Numbered from the stretch's first letter, positions 23,934 through 35,545 are shown. The stretch is DNA of 64,000 nt from Suillus spraguei (GCA_016800925.1 JABCPU010000299.1:1-64000); one strand, 5' to 3'. The notes: generated from the letters alone by a model not told the origin. Numbers and translations are program-made.

Positions 23934-25977
23934 TCACTTCTTCGCCCGCCCCCCGATCGTCATCCTACGCTGCATAATAGGAATCCCAGACGGCTTCTCA
24001 GGACTCGCATTCTCGCTCCCGTCACGAGAACCCAGGTTCCGGAGCTTTCGTACGAAGCTCTCGGGGCTCGGCGACAACCGCTTTATGATTCCCCCAGGGT
24101 TGCGTATCGAAACTTTGAAGGTATCAGGACTAGCATCGGGACTATGCAAGTATCTCCATACGGGCAGCTTGCTCCCACTGGATGAGGACGTACTGCCTCC
24201 CGTAGGCGGTGTCTTACTCGGCGTGGTAGGTCCTGTTGTGGGCGTCTGAGTAGACATAAACAGCGAGTCCTTGCTTTCCCCACTGGTGCCGAAGAGTCCA
24301 GGGGACGTCGTAGTGGTGGAAGCCGTAGTATTGAGTACAGCAAGTGAGCCAGTGGAGTTCATCAGCCCCAAAGAATCTGCAGAGTCAAGGATGGTGAGGG
24401 ATCCGGTCGAGTACTCGTTGATATGCTCGAGGAAGCGCGAGTCCCTCCTGGCGCTTACGAGCGCATTGGGACATTTACGCTTGTCTGAGTCCGCCGGGGT
24501 GCTGCCGATACCATAAAGCAGACTATGGAATGCGGAATTGTCGAAGGGCGCATCGAAGCTAAGGCCACAAGTGGATGTGGGTATGCCCACCGAGGCGCTA
24601 AGAGAAGGGAAGGCGGGTGTGAAATCCGACAGGCAGGACGGAATACTTGACCTTGACACGGCTGAGTTACGGCGGTGCCCACGTCCAAGGGCAACGCGGT
24701 TCAAATTCTGTTGGCACCGCCATCGCTATCTTTTGAATGTAGAATGTTTTTGTTTCACATACCTGAATGAGGTCCTGGCTGAGCGTTACCGTTGGGCGTG
24801 CATTTCGGTCGTCAGATTCATCCTGTTCTGGATCCTCTAGTTCAGACTCCACTTCTGGAGGTCCATCCGATGATGAGGAAACGTTGAGATCGATGTCACC
24901 CAAAACCACGGGGGTCGAGCGCCGACGTAGCTCAGATATCGAAAAACGTGCTCTCGAAGGTATAGTATGTTGCAACTGGACAGTCGATCCAGATCCAGAG
25001 CTCGTCGCAGATCCAACGTCAGAGGCAGAAATAGGTAGAACTAAACCGCCTTGCACAGAAGTCCCGCCGAATACATCTCTAGCAGAGCCTGCATTTGCCT
25101 CTCGTCTACGAGCAATGAGGGAGTCGACAGCGTGTTGACGGTCGGGGGTAAGAGTCTCACGGACAGAAGATATATTGGACGTGGACGGGGTGACGGTGTC
25201 TGTGTAGCGGTCATCTTCCTGAGCGAGACGTTTCCAGAACTTGGAGACCTTCTTTTGCGCACGAACTTTGCGCCGCGCGCTGAGAGTCATGTGCAGAGCA
25301 GATTGATACTGTCCTATGACAGGGTGATCAATGACCGCGGGTTTCAAGCTTGAGAGTAGCGTTTCTGGGTCGTGGACAGCGTCCCCTATAGCGTCGACCA
25401 AGATATGATCTGCGGCGCCGAGATCAGAATCTAGTGCATCAGATATCCGCTGAACGGTGAAGTACGGGATGCCAATATCGACGAGAAGGCCAGCGAGACG
25501 CTGAAATCTTAATTCAAGCTTCTGGATGTGGTCCACAGTACGCGCAAGCTGATGCTGAAAGCGGGCAAGTTTGGTCATCTCAGTATAAAGCTCATTGCGG
25601 GTCCGTGAAAGATCGTTGGTGACATCGGCAAGGTCAGCTGCGAGTTCAGAATTGGTCTGACGGAGGCGGAAAGCATCAATTTCAGGTTGGTGAGTGCAGC
25701 TATTACTTGCAGTGTGCATGTCTAGAGGACGAGTTGGCCGGGGTTGATAAAGTTGAGCAGGATCGAATGAAGGTAGGGAAGCCTCAAGGGATACGAACAC
25801 CGGGGCCGCTGAACCGTTGATTAGGCCTGACGGTGTAGGCCTGACGTATTGCGCCTGTCGGAATTCCGTTGAACAAGATGACCCGGTCGACGATGGTGGA
25901 GAGGAAATCATGTGAGATACATCGCCCTCGGACCTTGTACGACGATGTAGCAACCGAAATGATTTGAAGAACCGCAT
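23934..25977 (-). CDS. Coiled-coil, Ser/Thr-rich hypothetical protein (662 aa)
   Basis: The model has two exons, complement(23934..24707, 24763..25977), joined by a 55-nt intron with GTATGTG and CAG borders, giving 662 residues in one frame. The N-terminus MRFFKSFRLLHRR is basic. A heptad-like coiled coil covers about residues 98-170 (RLRQTNSELAADLADVTNDL and onwards). A helical block DIGIPYFTVQRISDALDSDLG follows. The second half is low complexity, with acidic ESELEDPEQDESDD, many Ser/Thr and a basic end RRMTIGGRAKK. I recognise no catalytic domain; a cytoskeletal or scaffold role is only a guess. Base composition is higher in G+C than the neighbouring repeat-rich region, as expected for a maintained gene. 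Confidence 0.8.
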
Positions 25978-26139
25978 CCTGGTGGTATGAAGTATGGCAC
26001 AACTAGAGCTGTCATAAGTAATACAGGGATGCGGCTGACAGAGCCGCTGCCATCGAATTCTATACTTAGCTAATGTGTGTAGGCTGACGCAACAAGATAT
26101 TCTATGCGAAAAACTAAACTGTAAGTCAATGGAATAATA

Positions 26140-27020
26140 TCATAGATGGTTATCATATATCAGTATCAAGCGGTAGAAACCGAGATAATTGACGAAGAGC
26201 GTGAACAACACTGCAACAGGATCGTGGATTTCTCTGACCACCAGCGTCGCCTGACAGGCTCCAAAGTGGCACCAGTGAGACATGGCCGTATCGTGCAAAG
26301 ACATACCGCTGGACCTCCGGTACCCGGGGTTGTCGTTATCTACCATATGTAGTAGCTGGCTTGAGCTACTATGGACACAGAACTTCCATCGAACGGTATG
26401 GTGCAAATAAACAACAGGTTCTCTAGCGAATTATCTGCGAGGGTAATGCCAAGACCAAGTGCCGAGACAGTGGCAGATGTACTAATGCTAATGTAAAAGT
26501 CGCGCCTGGTGCCCCTGACCGTGTTTGACCAAGTATATACCACGATGTGCTATCCAAGGATGAACCGGGTTGATGATCTCAAACATGCAACTTGAGATTA
26601 AGTTCGAGCTCAGAGTAAGCAATACAAACCTCCTCCGCAGCTTCCTAAAAAAGCTTCCCAGATCCATGACCTTAAGGTGCGCGAATCCCATTTGTTGTAC
26701 AGGTGGAGATCATCAGAGTGCATGAAGGTGATTTCATCGTCTGCGTAAAGCAATAAATAGCGCAACTCATGGTCGATAGCAGGACTTACCCGGCGCCTTG
26801 GCTGAAAAGACGAAAGGTAAGTATAGGGCACGTTATCCCGAGGTTGCATCCAAAGTAGGACCCCGTAAGTGCAGTGCGGACCGAAGTGATGACTTCACCC
26901 CAAAGCTCAGTTTGAGACAGTCTTTGTTGTAAATCTTGATACATATACACAAAAACTTGACTGAAAACAATGGCAAAACCAAAAGTCAAGTCTATGACAG
27001 GCCCTATCATAGGCATCAAG
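26140..27020 (-). pseudogene. Relic of a probable multipass membrane protein gene
   Basis: Reverse-strand frames include MMPMIGPVIDLTFGFAIVFSQVFVYMY near 27019, typical of an N-terminal membrane helix in basidiomycete serpentine proteins, and a Ser/Ala-rich helix STSATVSALGLGITLADNSL near 26490. No continuous model can be made. A second, differently broken copy of the 26230-26500 part lies at about 32150-32580. The DUF6534-like reading is a guess from general form only. Confidence 0.3.
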
Positions 27021-27212
27021 TGTCAAGATCGAGCACCGTACAAAGCACTTTCTCTGAATACACCTACCAGGTGTGTATTAGTCAAGACTAATACTGAAAC
27101 CTTGATCCGATTTTCGAATGTCCAAATCTTCGAATCGATGTCCTTACAGCTTAATCATCAAACATCAACATTTCAGGGTCTGCGGCTATCTCTGCAATAT
27201 GATAAATAAATA

Positions 27213-27942
27213 TGGCACGCCGTTCCTCATCTCGCTCAAGAGCACAAGCCGAGATACTCTTGTGGCTGTAATGACATTAGCCTGCGCAGGGTACGAAAAA
27301 GTGTGTAGGCGGCGTGCTTGTAGTTCGTGCCGTGGCTCAAGCAGTCCTTCACATTATTACTTTACAAGCGCTCCACTCTCCTAGGCACTCCGAATGAGAT
27401 CTGCTCTTGGTGAGAACGGGTGGATGTTGGAATATATGTTTGTCCTTTTTCCAGAAACGTTATCAAGTGAGTACAGAGAGGCTCCACAATGGAAGGAGCA
27501 GCTAGACGATATCGGAATGATCGAGAGGAACATTTGAACTCCGCCGGCGCCGGCGCCACGTCTATGGACGGAAATCTATCGCAGCGCAGGACTTATGCTC
27601 TGGTTAGTAATTAAATATGTATTTTTATGTCCAATGTATTGCGGCACATACATAGCTGGTGGAGGCGAAAAGCCTCGGTTCCCAACCAATATTATCCGTC
27701 TTTGTAAGTTAATATTTACTATAAAACCTACTGATACAATTAAATTTCAGCAAGATCTGTCGAACTACCTAGTAGCACTGGTTTTCCAGACAGATTGGCA
27801 TCTGACCCTACACCACTTTGATAATTACCAAAGAGGAGTGGGATCAGATGCTAAATTTTCTGGAAATTCAGGTAGTTCAATGTGTAAGTATTAATCTTAT
27901 ACCGGAAACTGGCTTAGCCCCGGGGCAGATCCTGAAGCAGGT
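27213..27942 (+). CDS. Possible gene fragment left of element A
   Basis: Plus-strand blocks with splice-like borders are visible: MARRSSSRSRAQAEILLWL (from 27213), a segment starting MEGAARRYRNDREEHLNSAG (ends at a GTTAGT donor near 27602), LVEAKSLGSQPILSVF, QDLSNYLVALVFQTDW, and an open frame TKEEWDQMLNFLEIQVVQCV running to LAPGQILKQ at the left end of element A. The frames do not all agree, so this is a candidate only. It could be the 5' part of a gene whose 3' part lies right of the element (31470-31895). Confidence 0.25.
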
Positions 27943-29084
27943 GTATGGAGGACGATAGGTTACGGTTCGATTTGCCGATCTATTTTGAAGTCCGATCAGT
28001 GTTTGTTCCAGTCTTGAACTATTTGTTGAACTGGTGTGAGGAGGGAATGACTTTTATCATACTAGCCACCATGTGGATTAAATAGGTCTGTCACCGTCTG
28101 TAGATAGTATAAAGATACAGTAAATTCAATAAGCAGGTCACGCAAAAATATAGCACTTGGACAACCACTTCAAGAACTGGGTCTACATGTAACATGTAGC
28201 TTGCTGTAGATTTGTCTGTTTTGGTAGTCCCGTTCTCTCGGTCTTCATTTTGCTGGCTAATATTGTTTCCTTCTAAGTGACGCCATTTGGCTGGCCAATA
28301 TTGGCATCATACTTTACTGTAAGGACGGAGCGAATTTCCAATTTTCATGTCGACGCAGTGCACACTCCACTGGACCCCATATGCTCCGCTTTCAATTGCT
28401 TCCTTTGTCGCCGATGGCATCACAAAAAATCAATATTTTTTTTGGCATTAGACCTCAAGTTGAATATAATTTTGTGTCACAAAAAGTCACAAGTGCGGTT
28501 ACTTGGTAATGGTCGGACTCGCTCCGACCCCGGAGCTCCGTGTGTTGAGCTAGTGATGAATTCCGGCACGGCTTCAAAGGTTCGTGCATAAGACATAAGT
28601 ATCTTAGACGTGGGTCACACAGTATACAATCTCGCTGTCAGTTCAGTTACGTTGGCAAAGGGAAGCAGCGTGAGCACGTTATTAACCAATACACTTGTCC
28701 CACAGACAAAGAATTGTGAAGCTCAGAGCCTGCAGGCCTTGCATTTGACCAAGAACCTATCAATGTACGAACCCCTTGAAGCTGCTCAGGAATACACGAA
28801 GAAACAACAACCAACGGAGGCTGAGTTTGAAGTTTGCGAATCAGTTCATAGATATCCAAGGCAGTGTAACGCCAAGGAAGCTTCACCAGCTACGCGATCT
28901 ACTGCAATCAAGGTAGTGAGAGGACTCAGAGGAGGGGGCTTACGCAGAGCACAATATAATTAGTGTTTCGAACGTGTCCGAAGGCACGACTCGCCATGGA
29001 GTAAATATCAATCAACAATTTGCTAGGGGCTAAGACCAGTCAAGATGGACCTCTAAGGAAACCATCCATGAGTGGATGTCAAGG

Positions 29085-29775
29085 TGTGTTCCGAAAAAAA
29101 AAATGCTGTCATCGGCAGGTTTTGAACCTACACAGGAAAGAGAAACAGATTTTGATTCTGTCGTGGTAACCATCAGGCTAAGACTAGTTACAATGAACTG
29201 CCAAAGAAACCATCACGGGTGAATATTAAGGTGTGTTCCGATAGAAAAAACCTTGTCGTGGGCAGGTTTCTAACTTGCACAGTCCAAGAGAAACAGATTT
29301 TGATTCTGTCGTGGCAACCACCAGGCTAACACCAGCTACGGTGAACTTTCAAAGAAACCGTCCACGAGTGAACATCAAAGTGTGTTCTGATAGAAAAAAC
29401 CTCAGGTTTTGAACCCACACAGTTCAAGATAAACAGATTTTGATTCTGTTGTGGCAACCGCCTAGCTAAGACCAGTTACGATTAACTTCTAAAGAAGCCA
29501 TCCATGAGTGAATGTCAAGGTGTGTTTCGATAGAAAAAAACCTTGCGTCGACAGGTTTCAAACCTGCACAGTCGAAGAGAAACAGATTTTGATTCTGTTG
29601 TGGCAACCACCTGACTAAGACCAGTTGCGGTGAACTTCTGAAGAAACCGTCCATGAATGAATGTCAAAGTGCGTTCTGATAAAAAAAACTGAGTTCAGCA
29701 GGTTTCGAACCTGCATAGTCCAAGAGAAACAGATTTTGATGCTGTGTGGTAACCACACTAGCCAGGCTAAAGTCT
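29085..29775 (-). repeat. Five-unit tandem array of tRNA-like sequences (copy A)
   Basis: Five units repeat with spacings of 148, 140, 149 and 147 bp. On the minus strand each unit has an A-box-like TTAGYCNGRTGGTT and a hairpin ACAGA-loop-TCTGT whose 7-nt loop is ATCAAAA (CAA in anticodon position), except that unit 5 has a mismatch in the stem. A linker of class-II variable-arm size follows, then a T-arm-like GCAGG-TTCGAAA-CCTGC with a B box. Each unit ends in a run of T, seen on the plus strand as A-runs at 29094-29103, 29245-29250, 29394-29399, 29534-29540 and 29681-29688. These are the marks of RNA polymerase III genes. The D arm and acceptor stem are not clearly canonical, so I call them tRNA-like. 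Confidence 0.75.
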
Positions 29776-30719
29776 TTTAACTCCCACTTGATGACTCATC
29801 CTAAGTTGAAAACCTATGGGGGCCCTTGATTGACACTGCCCGAAAAGATGACATGGACAGTAAATTTCGAGTCTGAACGTCTACGAGACAATAGAATTGC
29901 CCCGACGAGGGACGAAGACTAAGATAATTCTAATTCACCATCATTAGCAGCAAGTTCAATGTGATTGACATTACCACTAAGTATATACGGAGTTTCTGGA
30001 AACACAGAAGGAAATGAGCAGATACTAGAAAACGAGGACAGTGAAACACTGTCACCACCTCGAAGGCCAGACATGGAGGATTGGAGACGGAGTCTCATCT
30101 TCCCACAAAACGGTGGTCACGCAGCAATGCAGTTCATCCCAAACATAACATCGAGACCTCACGCGACCTCGGACTCGACATCGGTAGTGAGAGCACGGCA
30201 ATAAATCACTGAGGCCATGGGGATTTCAGCGAAACGCGAACTTGGGCCCAAATGGCTGAGCGAACGAGCAATCGAAGAAGACGAGAGAAGAATACCATTC
30301 AAGGACAAGAGCAACAGACGCAGGAAGGCAATTGATTTGAATGATGTCCCATAAAACACGATATAACCCACTCCCTCATGGTAGCGGAAATAAATCTACA
30401 TGACACATTAGCACAGGGTGTTCAGAAACCAATGCAAGCACTCACCTTACTAGGAAGGTTTTGATAAGTAGAAGCCTTGGAAGTAGAGCACGGTGGTCTG
30501 GCTTTCCATAGAGCAGCAGTCTTCGTACGTATCTTTGCTCTCTTCTGCACACAACGGGAGCAACAAGGGTCAGTACAGATACGGACAGAGTTTGCAAGCC
30601 GTCGTGATAATATCGCAATGAGACCATACATGATTGCCATGCTGTCTCAAAGCCATATGGGATGCGGCAGAAGGAGAAAAGACAGTGGAATATACTTCAG
30701 GCTAGATAGACCGGTCGAA

Positions 30720-31080
30720 ATGTCTGTTAAGAATTATATCAACTGTCGACAGTAGGAATGCGCGCAGGACCAGGTGTCAACTCCACGGTGACCCCATTAT
30801 GATTGGAAACAAAACGCAGCACAATGCAGTCATGCAGAAAAGACGATAGCACGGAGAAATCTCGACTCATCGTTAACATAAATAACAGTAGGAATATCAG
30901 TGAAGGGTCCAATGACTTGATAACAACTAAAGGAACGATCGACGGTTAAGATCAACATACGCAGTGAGAAACACAACACCAACTACTGTCATAGCGGGAA
31001 TGAAGCACTGCGCAGCCTGAGTGAGTCGCATATCCTGGAGAGTAAGGGCTGCTCAGTGAGCTCATAAAGGAATCTGAAGG
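30720..31080 (-). CDS. Element-encoded reading frames with a membrane-like segment (copy A)
   Basis: On the minus strand, after the inner end of the right terminal repeat, come TLRAVLTEVDPQLLASITIN and MRLTQAAQCFIPAMTVVGVV, a GTATGT donor with a TTTAG acceptor, then VIKSLDPSLIFLLLFMLTMS. The same frames exist in element B with mostly conservative changes. In copy A the frame stops at IPTVDS, whereas in B it continues. No family is recognised. Confidence 0.35.
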
Positions 31081-31439
31081 ATAGATTCATTCGCCACTAA
31101 TGTTGTGATATTAATAGTAATGCTCGCCAGCAGCTGTGGATCTACCTCAGTGAGCACTGCGCGCAGAGTCGCCGTAGAACTGATTTGTGATTCATGCATG
31201 CCAATAGAGTTCGGAACAAACATTGGTCGGACTTCAAAATACGTTGCGGCATATCGGCAAATCGAACCGTAACCTATCGTCCACCATACAGGTGATTCAA
31301 TGCTTCGATTCACACTAACTCCTAGCTTAAGGTTACTCAATAGGTATGGTTTCCGGGAGCTCTGATGCAGGTGGCGGCCACTAGAACTGTGCCCTTGCAG
31401 ATATCTCTCTTTTCCGGATGGTGGTACGTGAATTCTTTG

Positions 31440-31895
31440 ATTTGTAATTTCTAGTTCTTTATTATCTTCCCAGGGAGAGATCAAATCCTTTATTGAAGTA
31501 GACATACCCTTCTTGCGATCAATCAGGCAGGAGAAGCTGGAGCCATGGGGAACCACTCTTCCCCATGACGCATTTAAGGAATCTGCCTACTCACATCAGG
31601 CAACACTCCGTCACGAAAATCCTGTTCACAGCGAGCATATCACCGTGGACTATGAACTACACAAGAGCGTCGAGGCCCATTTGTCTTCAACTCAATTGTC
31701 TTCAGCTCATGCAGCTAGCACAGGCTTTCTTCTGAAGATATTTGGCTCAAGACCTATGAACTATGTTCCTTTGAATGAATTTGAGGATTATTGCAAGAGC
31801 CATTGGAATGAAGATGTGGTACGTGATTATTTGCTCTTGTTCTCTAAGTTGTCAATCCTGTTTGGCAGACGGAGCCTTCCATCTTGGATAATATA
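31440..31895 (+). CDS. Possible 3' gene fragment right of element A
   Basis: A CAG acceptor opens GEIKSFIEVDIPFLRSIRQE, and the frame stays open through MNYVPLNEFEDYCKSHWNEDV. A GTACGT donor and a GGCAG acceptor then lead to the terminal TEPSILDNI and a stop. This looks like the end of a real multi-exon gene. Together with the coding-like segments left of element A (27213-27942) it may be one gene interrupted by the insertion, but I could not prove a continuous frame. Confidence 0.35.
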
Positions 31896-32129
31896 GACGT
31901 TATCTTGCAGTAGGCGTAATCATGCAGTCTACCATCTACTGGTAAGTCAAAGTCGTTATAAATGCTATTTCAACCCTCTCTCGCAGCTAATACTAGCGCT
32001 CACCACATTGACAAAGAAAGATGGTGACAGGTGTAAACCAATATGCTTTCATGAATTTTAAGGTAGAGGTACACGAGTAGAAGTCCAAAATCTGGACTTT
32101 TACTGGTATACCTCTACCTTGGCATTGGA

Positions 32130-32640
32130 GCGTCGTATGTGAAATGACCATCAATGTCGCCTAACAGGCTCCATAGTGGCACTACTAGGAAGCTCCAAAG
32201 ACCAGATAACGCACTTTCTGAGAGTGAGACATGGCCGTGGCCGCCTTCAGCCTCGCGTAAAAAACTGAGTAAACAAATTTAGTTGAGGTTAGGGTTAGAT
32301 ATGCACATACCACTTACAGCATATGTGACGGTACCCGAGGGTTTACATGTACTGATCATGTAGTAGCTGAATTTCTGAAGCGATCAACTACATCTTTGGC
32401 TTGAGTTATCACCCTACTATGGACACAGAACTTCCATCGGACGGTATGGTGCAAAGAAACTGACGCAAATAACAGGTTCTCTAGCGAATTATCTGCGCCG
32501 CGAACGTTCCTTAATCATATGCTGGGTAATGCCAGGACCAAGTGCCGAGACAGTGGCACATGCACTGATGTAGAAGTCGCAGGACTCACATACCATAGCT
32601 CATCGAGGTACATGGTGGAATTTCGACCAATGGTTGTAGT
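32130..32640 (-). pseudogene. Second copy of the membrane-protein relic
   Basis: This segment repeats blocks of 26230-26500 in the same order, for example around AGGCTCC..AGTGGCAC, GGACACAGAACTTCCATC and GTGCCGAGACAGTGGCA, with several insertions and a duplicated spacer. Both copies are too broken to encode a protein. Confidence 0.45.
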
Positions 32641-33440
32641 GAGAAAGGCGATATCATTTATACTGAGGTTGCGATGACGACCACGCGTAGTTGCATGCTA
32701 ACATGAGGTGGCAGTTAGCCTGCTAGTTTTGTATACCAGTGTCTTCTTGATACCAAGTAAATGACAGATACTTGTGACAGAATGTCCACGTCAGTGCAAA
32801 ACGGTGAGACGGTGCGCGGTATGCTGACAGCTCGTTGAATGGGCGTGAGACAAACACTTAGGAGGTCCTACTTCGGATATTTTCGAGACGTGAATTCAAT
32901 TTTTGCGTTTCAGCATAATTATGCAAACAGCTGTAATAGATGTCAACTCTGCATTTATCTTATAAATGATCGGTTCAGTCTTGTTGACAGAGGCAAAAAT
33001 AAGTGTAAAGTCGCGTTCATATACCTTTAGCGCCATGCTAACCGTGTGTTCAATATGTCAACTCCGACTTTCTCAGCGGCAGCTTAAACAGCTGCGACCT
33101 CTTCGTCTGCGATCGTTTGACCAAGGTAATAGTTAGTGCATTAGCTTCGGATATCAACATGCATTTAGCTACTCACCTCGTTACGCAAAGGGATAGTGTT
33201 GGCTGCATTGACTGACTTTTCAATCACATCAGCGTCGGAAACGTGAGGTATGCGTCGTGATGACCGGCGAGCGAACGGGGAGAGCTAGATAAAACAAGGT
33301 ACGATCTCAGTTTTTAGTCAAGAACTCATATTAACGTGCGCGCTACCTAGATAAACAAGGTACGCTACGATTTTAGTCAGCTAAGGCTGACGTACATGAA
33401 CTAAGTACTTACATCTCAGTTTCTGGTCAATAGCTGGTAA
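32641..33440. other. No gene assigned
   Basis: Only short frames occur here. A 30-40 bp segment around AACAAGGTACG is repeated at about 33293 and 33352. Nothing else was recognised. Confidence 0.3.
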
Positions 33441-33618
33441 GTGAGGAATGAAAATAAACATAACTTATTTGACATATATCGCAGAGGCTCAGCCGATGTC
33501 AGCAAACGGCACCCCGTTGGCCTCTTTAGGCTTGCGCTCGGAACAGATATCTTATCCTCTCCCCCTCGTTCCTATCTCGGATCCTTCGGCCTCTGTCCTC
33601 TCTCTCTCATCGGATCGT

Positions 33619-34437
33619 TCAGAATTCAACAGTATGATCTTCGTAAAACCGAAACTCTTGCAGTTTGCCGAGTTGTGCAAAACTTTGAATGAAAGTGGTT
33701 AATTGTACGAGGTATACGACAACTTGGACGAGAAGCACTTGCCTGGGATGAATACTGCAGTGCCTGCTCAAAATCTTCATGAGAAATACCAGATTTTTGG
33801 TGGAGTGCGTCCAAATCAGCCAACTTTCCATTGGAGCTGAAGGTGAGTATGAGATCGTAGAGCTTTAGTGCTTGAGGAGTCCATTGTTCTTGAATGATCC
33901 GAGCGCTTGCCCATGGGAGTGCCAAAGGTGGAGTTCGAATTCGAGGACGTGTTAATGAGCCGGGTATCGAGGGAGTAAGAGGATGTTCCCTTGAGCGACG
34001 CAAGGCACAGGTATAGGCGGTTGAAGAGACCATAATCAGAGTTACAGACATGTACACGCAACAAGTCCCGCACATGATCCTTGTGATCCGCAGACACAAC
34101 GCGAATGGAATGAACACGAGCAATGTCTGCATATTGTTCGCGAGTAAAAGTCGAAAGATAATTAGTGCCCAAGGTTGGGAGCAGTGACAGGCAGTAAGTC
34201 GCCTGACGGAAACTGATCCGCAGAACGCAAACGAACTCGAATGACCCCCAAATACCCAAAGTACCTGCATAATACGCAGGACGACACAATAGGAGTGCCA
34301 TTATTAGGAAGTTCTTGATCTAAAACGACTAGAGTAACAGGACGGGCTAAAGCATCTTCGACTTGAGAATTACAAGAGCTTCGACAATCAAAATCGAGGA
34401 AGACAGGAGATCTGAGAGCAAAGCAGGAACGGAGCAT
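33619..34437 (-). CDS. Hypothetical gene or transposon-derived fragment
   Basis: Reverse-strand frames include MLRSCFALRSPVFLDFDCRS (from 34437), FTREQYADIARVHSIRVVSA..DLLRVHVC and, in a third frame, TPQALKLYDLILTFSSNGKL..ISHEDFEQAL followed by a possible intron and KSFGFTKI. The YADIARVHSIR..LLRVHVC block resembles the short SAP-like start of proteins carried by some fungal Helitrons, but that is an impression only. Frame changes between blocks suggest decay. Confidence 0.25.
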
Positions 34438-34602
34438 AAAGAGTCCGGGATAATGAGCTTTCCCCTAAAGGTCCTGGAATAGCAAGCGACATGTTACATA
34501 TAAACCCATTCACTCACAGTAGTTCTTGAAGTGGTTGCCCAAGTGCCACTTTTTTTTGGGTGACATAGCCCATGCCCTATTATACTATCTACACGGAGCT
34601 AT

Positions 34603-34840
34603 TTAATCCACAAAGTAGCCATCGTAATATAAAGTCATTCCCTCATCACACCTTCTCACTCTCACTGCATATTCTTGTAGCGTACTAATGCCCCCAAAAT
34701 ATTGTGACGACTACTGCTGGTAGGTCTTCTGCATTCAGAAGGCCTACTAGTAGTAGTCGTCACAGAATATCAATATTTTGGGGCATTACGCTACAGTGAG
34801 AGTGAGAAGGGAATGACGATGGCTACTATGTGGATTAAAA
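34603..34840. mobile_element. Hairpin MITE-like element (238 bp)
   Basis: The two halves are near-perfect inverted copies meeting at CTTCTGCATTCAGAAG near 34735. Both outer ends read TTAATCCACA with GTAGCCATCG inside. The arms share TTCTCACTCTCACTG, TAGCGTA and CCCCAAAATATT. No coding capacity is present. Matching end sequence occurs at about 28045-28085 and 28425-28449 within element A. Confidence 0.75.
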
Positions 34841-35267
34841 ATAATTATTAAAATGCTTACCGGTCGTCCTTCCATCCATGCCTTGTCACAGGAAGATCCA
34901 CTTCAATCTTACATTATCCTTACCTAAATGGCTTGCCATACTATCTGGGAACGCCAACCTAAGTACTAGGTCAATTCACATCAATCCCTTGCACTGCCAA
35001 TAAATACCTAGATAATGCTGAATATTCTACCTTGAACCTCACACCAGTTCATCATGTGACCTAGCGTGACATTTCAACAAGATGTAAGTCATTGTACACA
35101 AAATGTAAGCAAAATCTGTTCCAAGATTATGTGCAGATAGTCTGTAGCAGGCTGTGCATGTAATTTAATTTTCATGATTTAATGTAGAGAGACGAGTAGG
35201 CATTATGTTGTAATTCTGGGTCCCTTGTCATTTATGTAATTCTCCGCGTTCTCTTTTCTCACCACCA
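34841..35267. other. No gene assigned
   Basis: This AT-rich spacer lies between the hairpin element and the relic at 35268. I see no gene. Confidence 0.3.
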
Positions 35268-35545
35268 TGGCTTCTGGAGTCTGCCACGTACTCTTTTCAT
35301 CTCATCGTTTGGCATCCAAAACGCTACACCTCATGCACTAAAATTGAAAAAGAGATTCTTGATGGCTTTGTGCGAATTTTACCATCTGTTGATCTTGAAG
35401 GCAGTGTCGGCGATCCGTCTTCATTTTCGGTGGCAAGAACGCACCGCCTGAGGATGGTATCTATTTTATCAACGCGCGCGTGATTACTGCCACCATGGAA
35501 GAAGAAACGAGTTTGGAGCTTTATTGTGTCGATGTATGTCCATCT
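35268..35545 (+). pseudogene. Second relic of the unidentified small protein
   Basis: An ATG in CCACCATGG context opens a frame that soon fails. In shifted frames the sequence encodes FGIQNATPHALKLKKRFLMA and then FGGKNAPPEDGIYFINARV and ITATMEEETSLELYCVD, in the same order as the copy at 17857. Frame changes within the first 40 codons mark it as a pseudogene. Confidence 0.5.

Larger units (their letters stand above)
27943..31289. mobile_element. Element A: TIR element carrying a tRNA-like array
   Basis: The element is bounded by terminal inverted repeats starting GTATGGNGGACGATAGG. The left end is at 27943 and the right end at 31289 on the opposite strand; inside them both read TTCGATTTGCCGAT and later TTTTGAAGTCCGA. 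A 4-bp AGGT stands directly outside both ends (27939-27942 and 31290-31293), fitting a target-site duplication. From 28449 on, the interior matches element B over nearly its whole length, including a tRNA-like array and minus-strand reading frames. Between about 28031 and 28449 copy A carries an extra 0.4 kb absent from B; its ends resemble parts of the hairpin element at 34603. No transposase was recognised, so it may be non-autonomous or encode an unfamiliar enzyme. Confidence 0.75.

Noticed and set aside
29085..29775. CRISPR-like array
   Set aside because: The repeats are about 147-bp units with tRNA-like folds in a eukaryote; there is no short repeat/unique spacer pattern and no cas gene.
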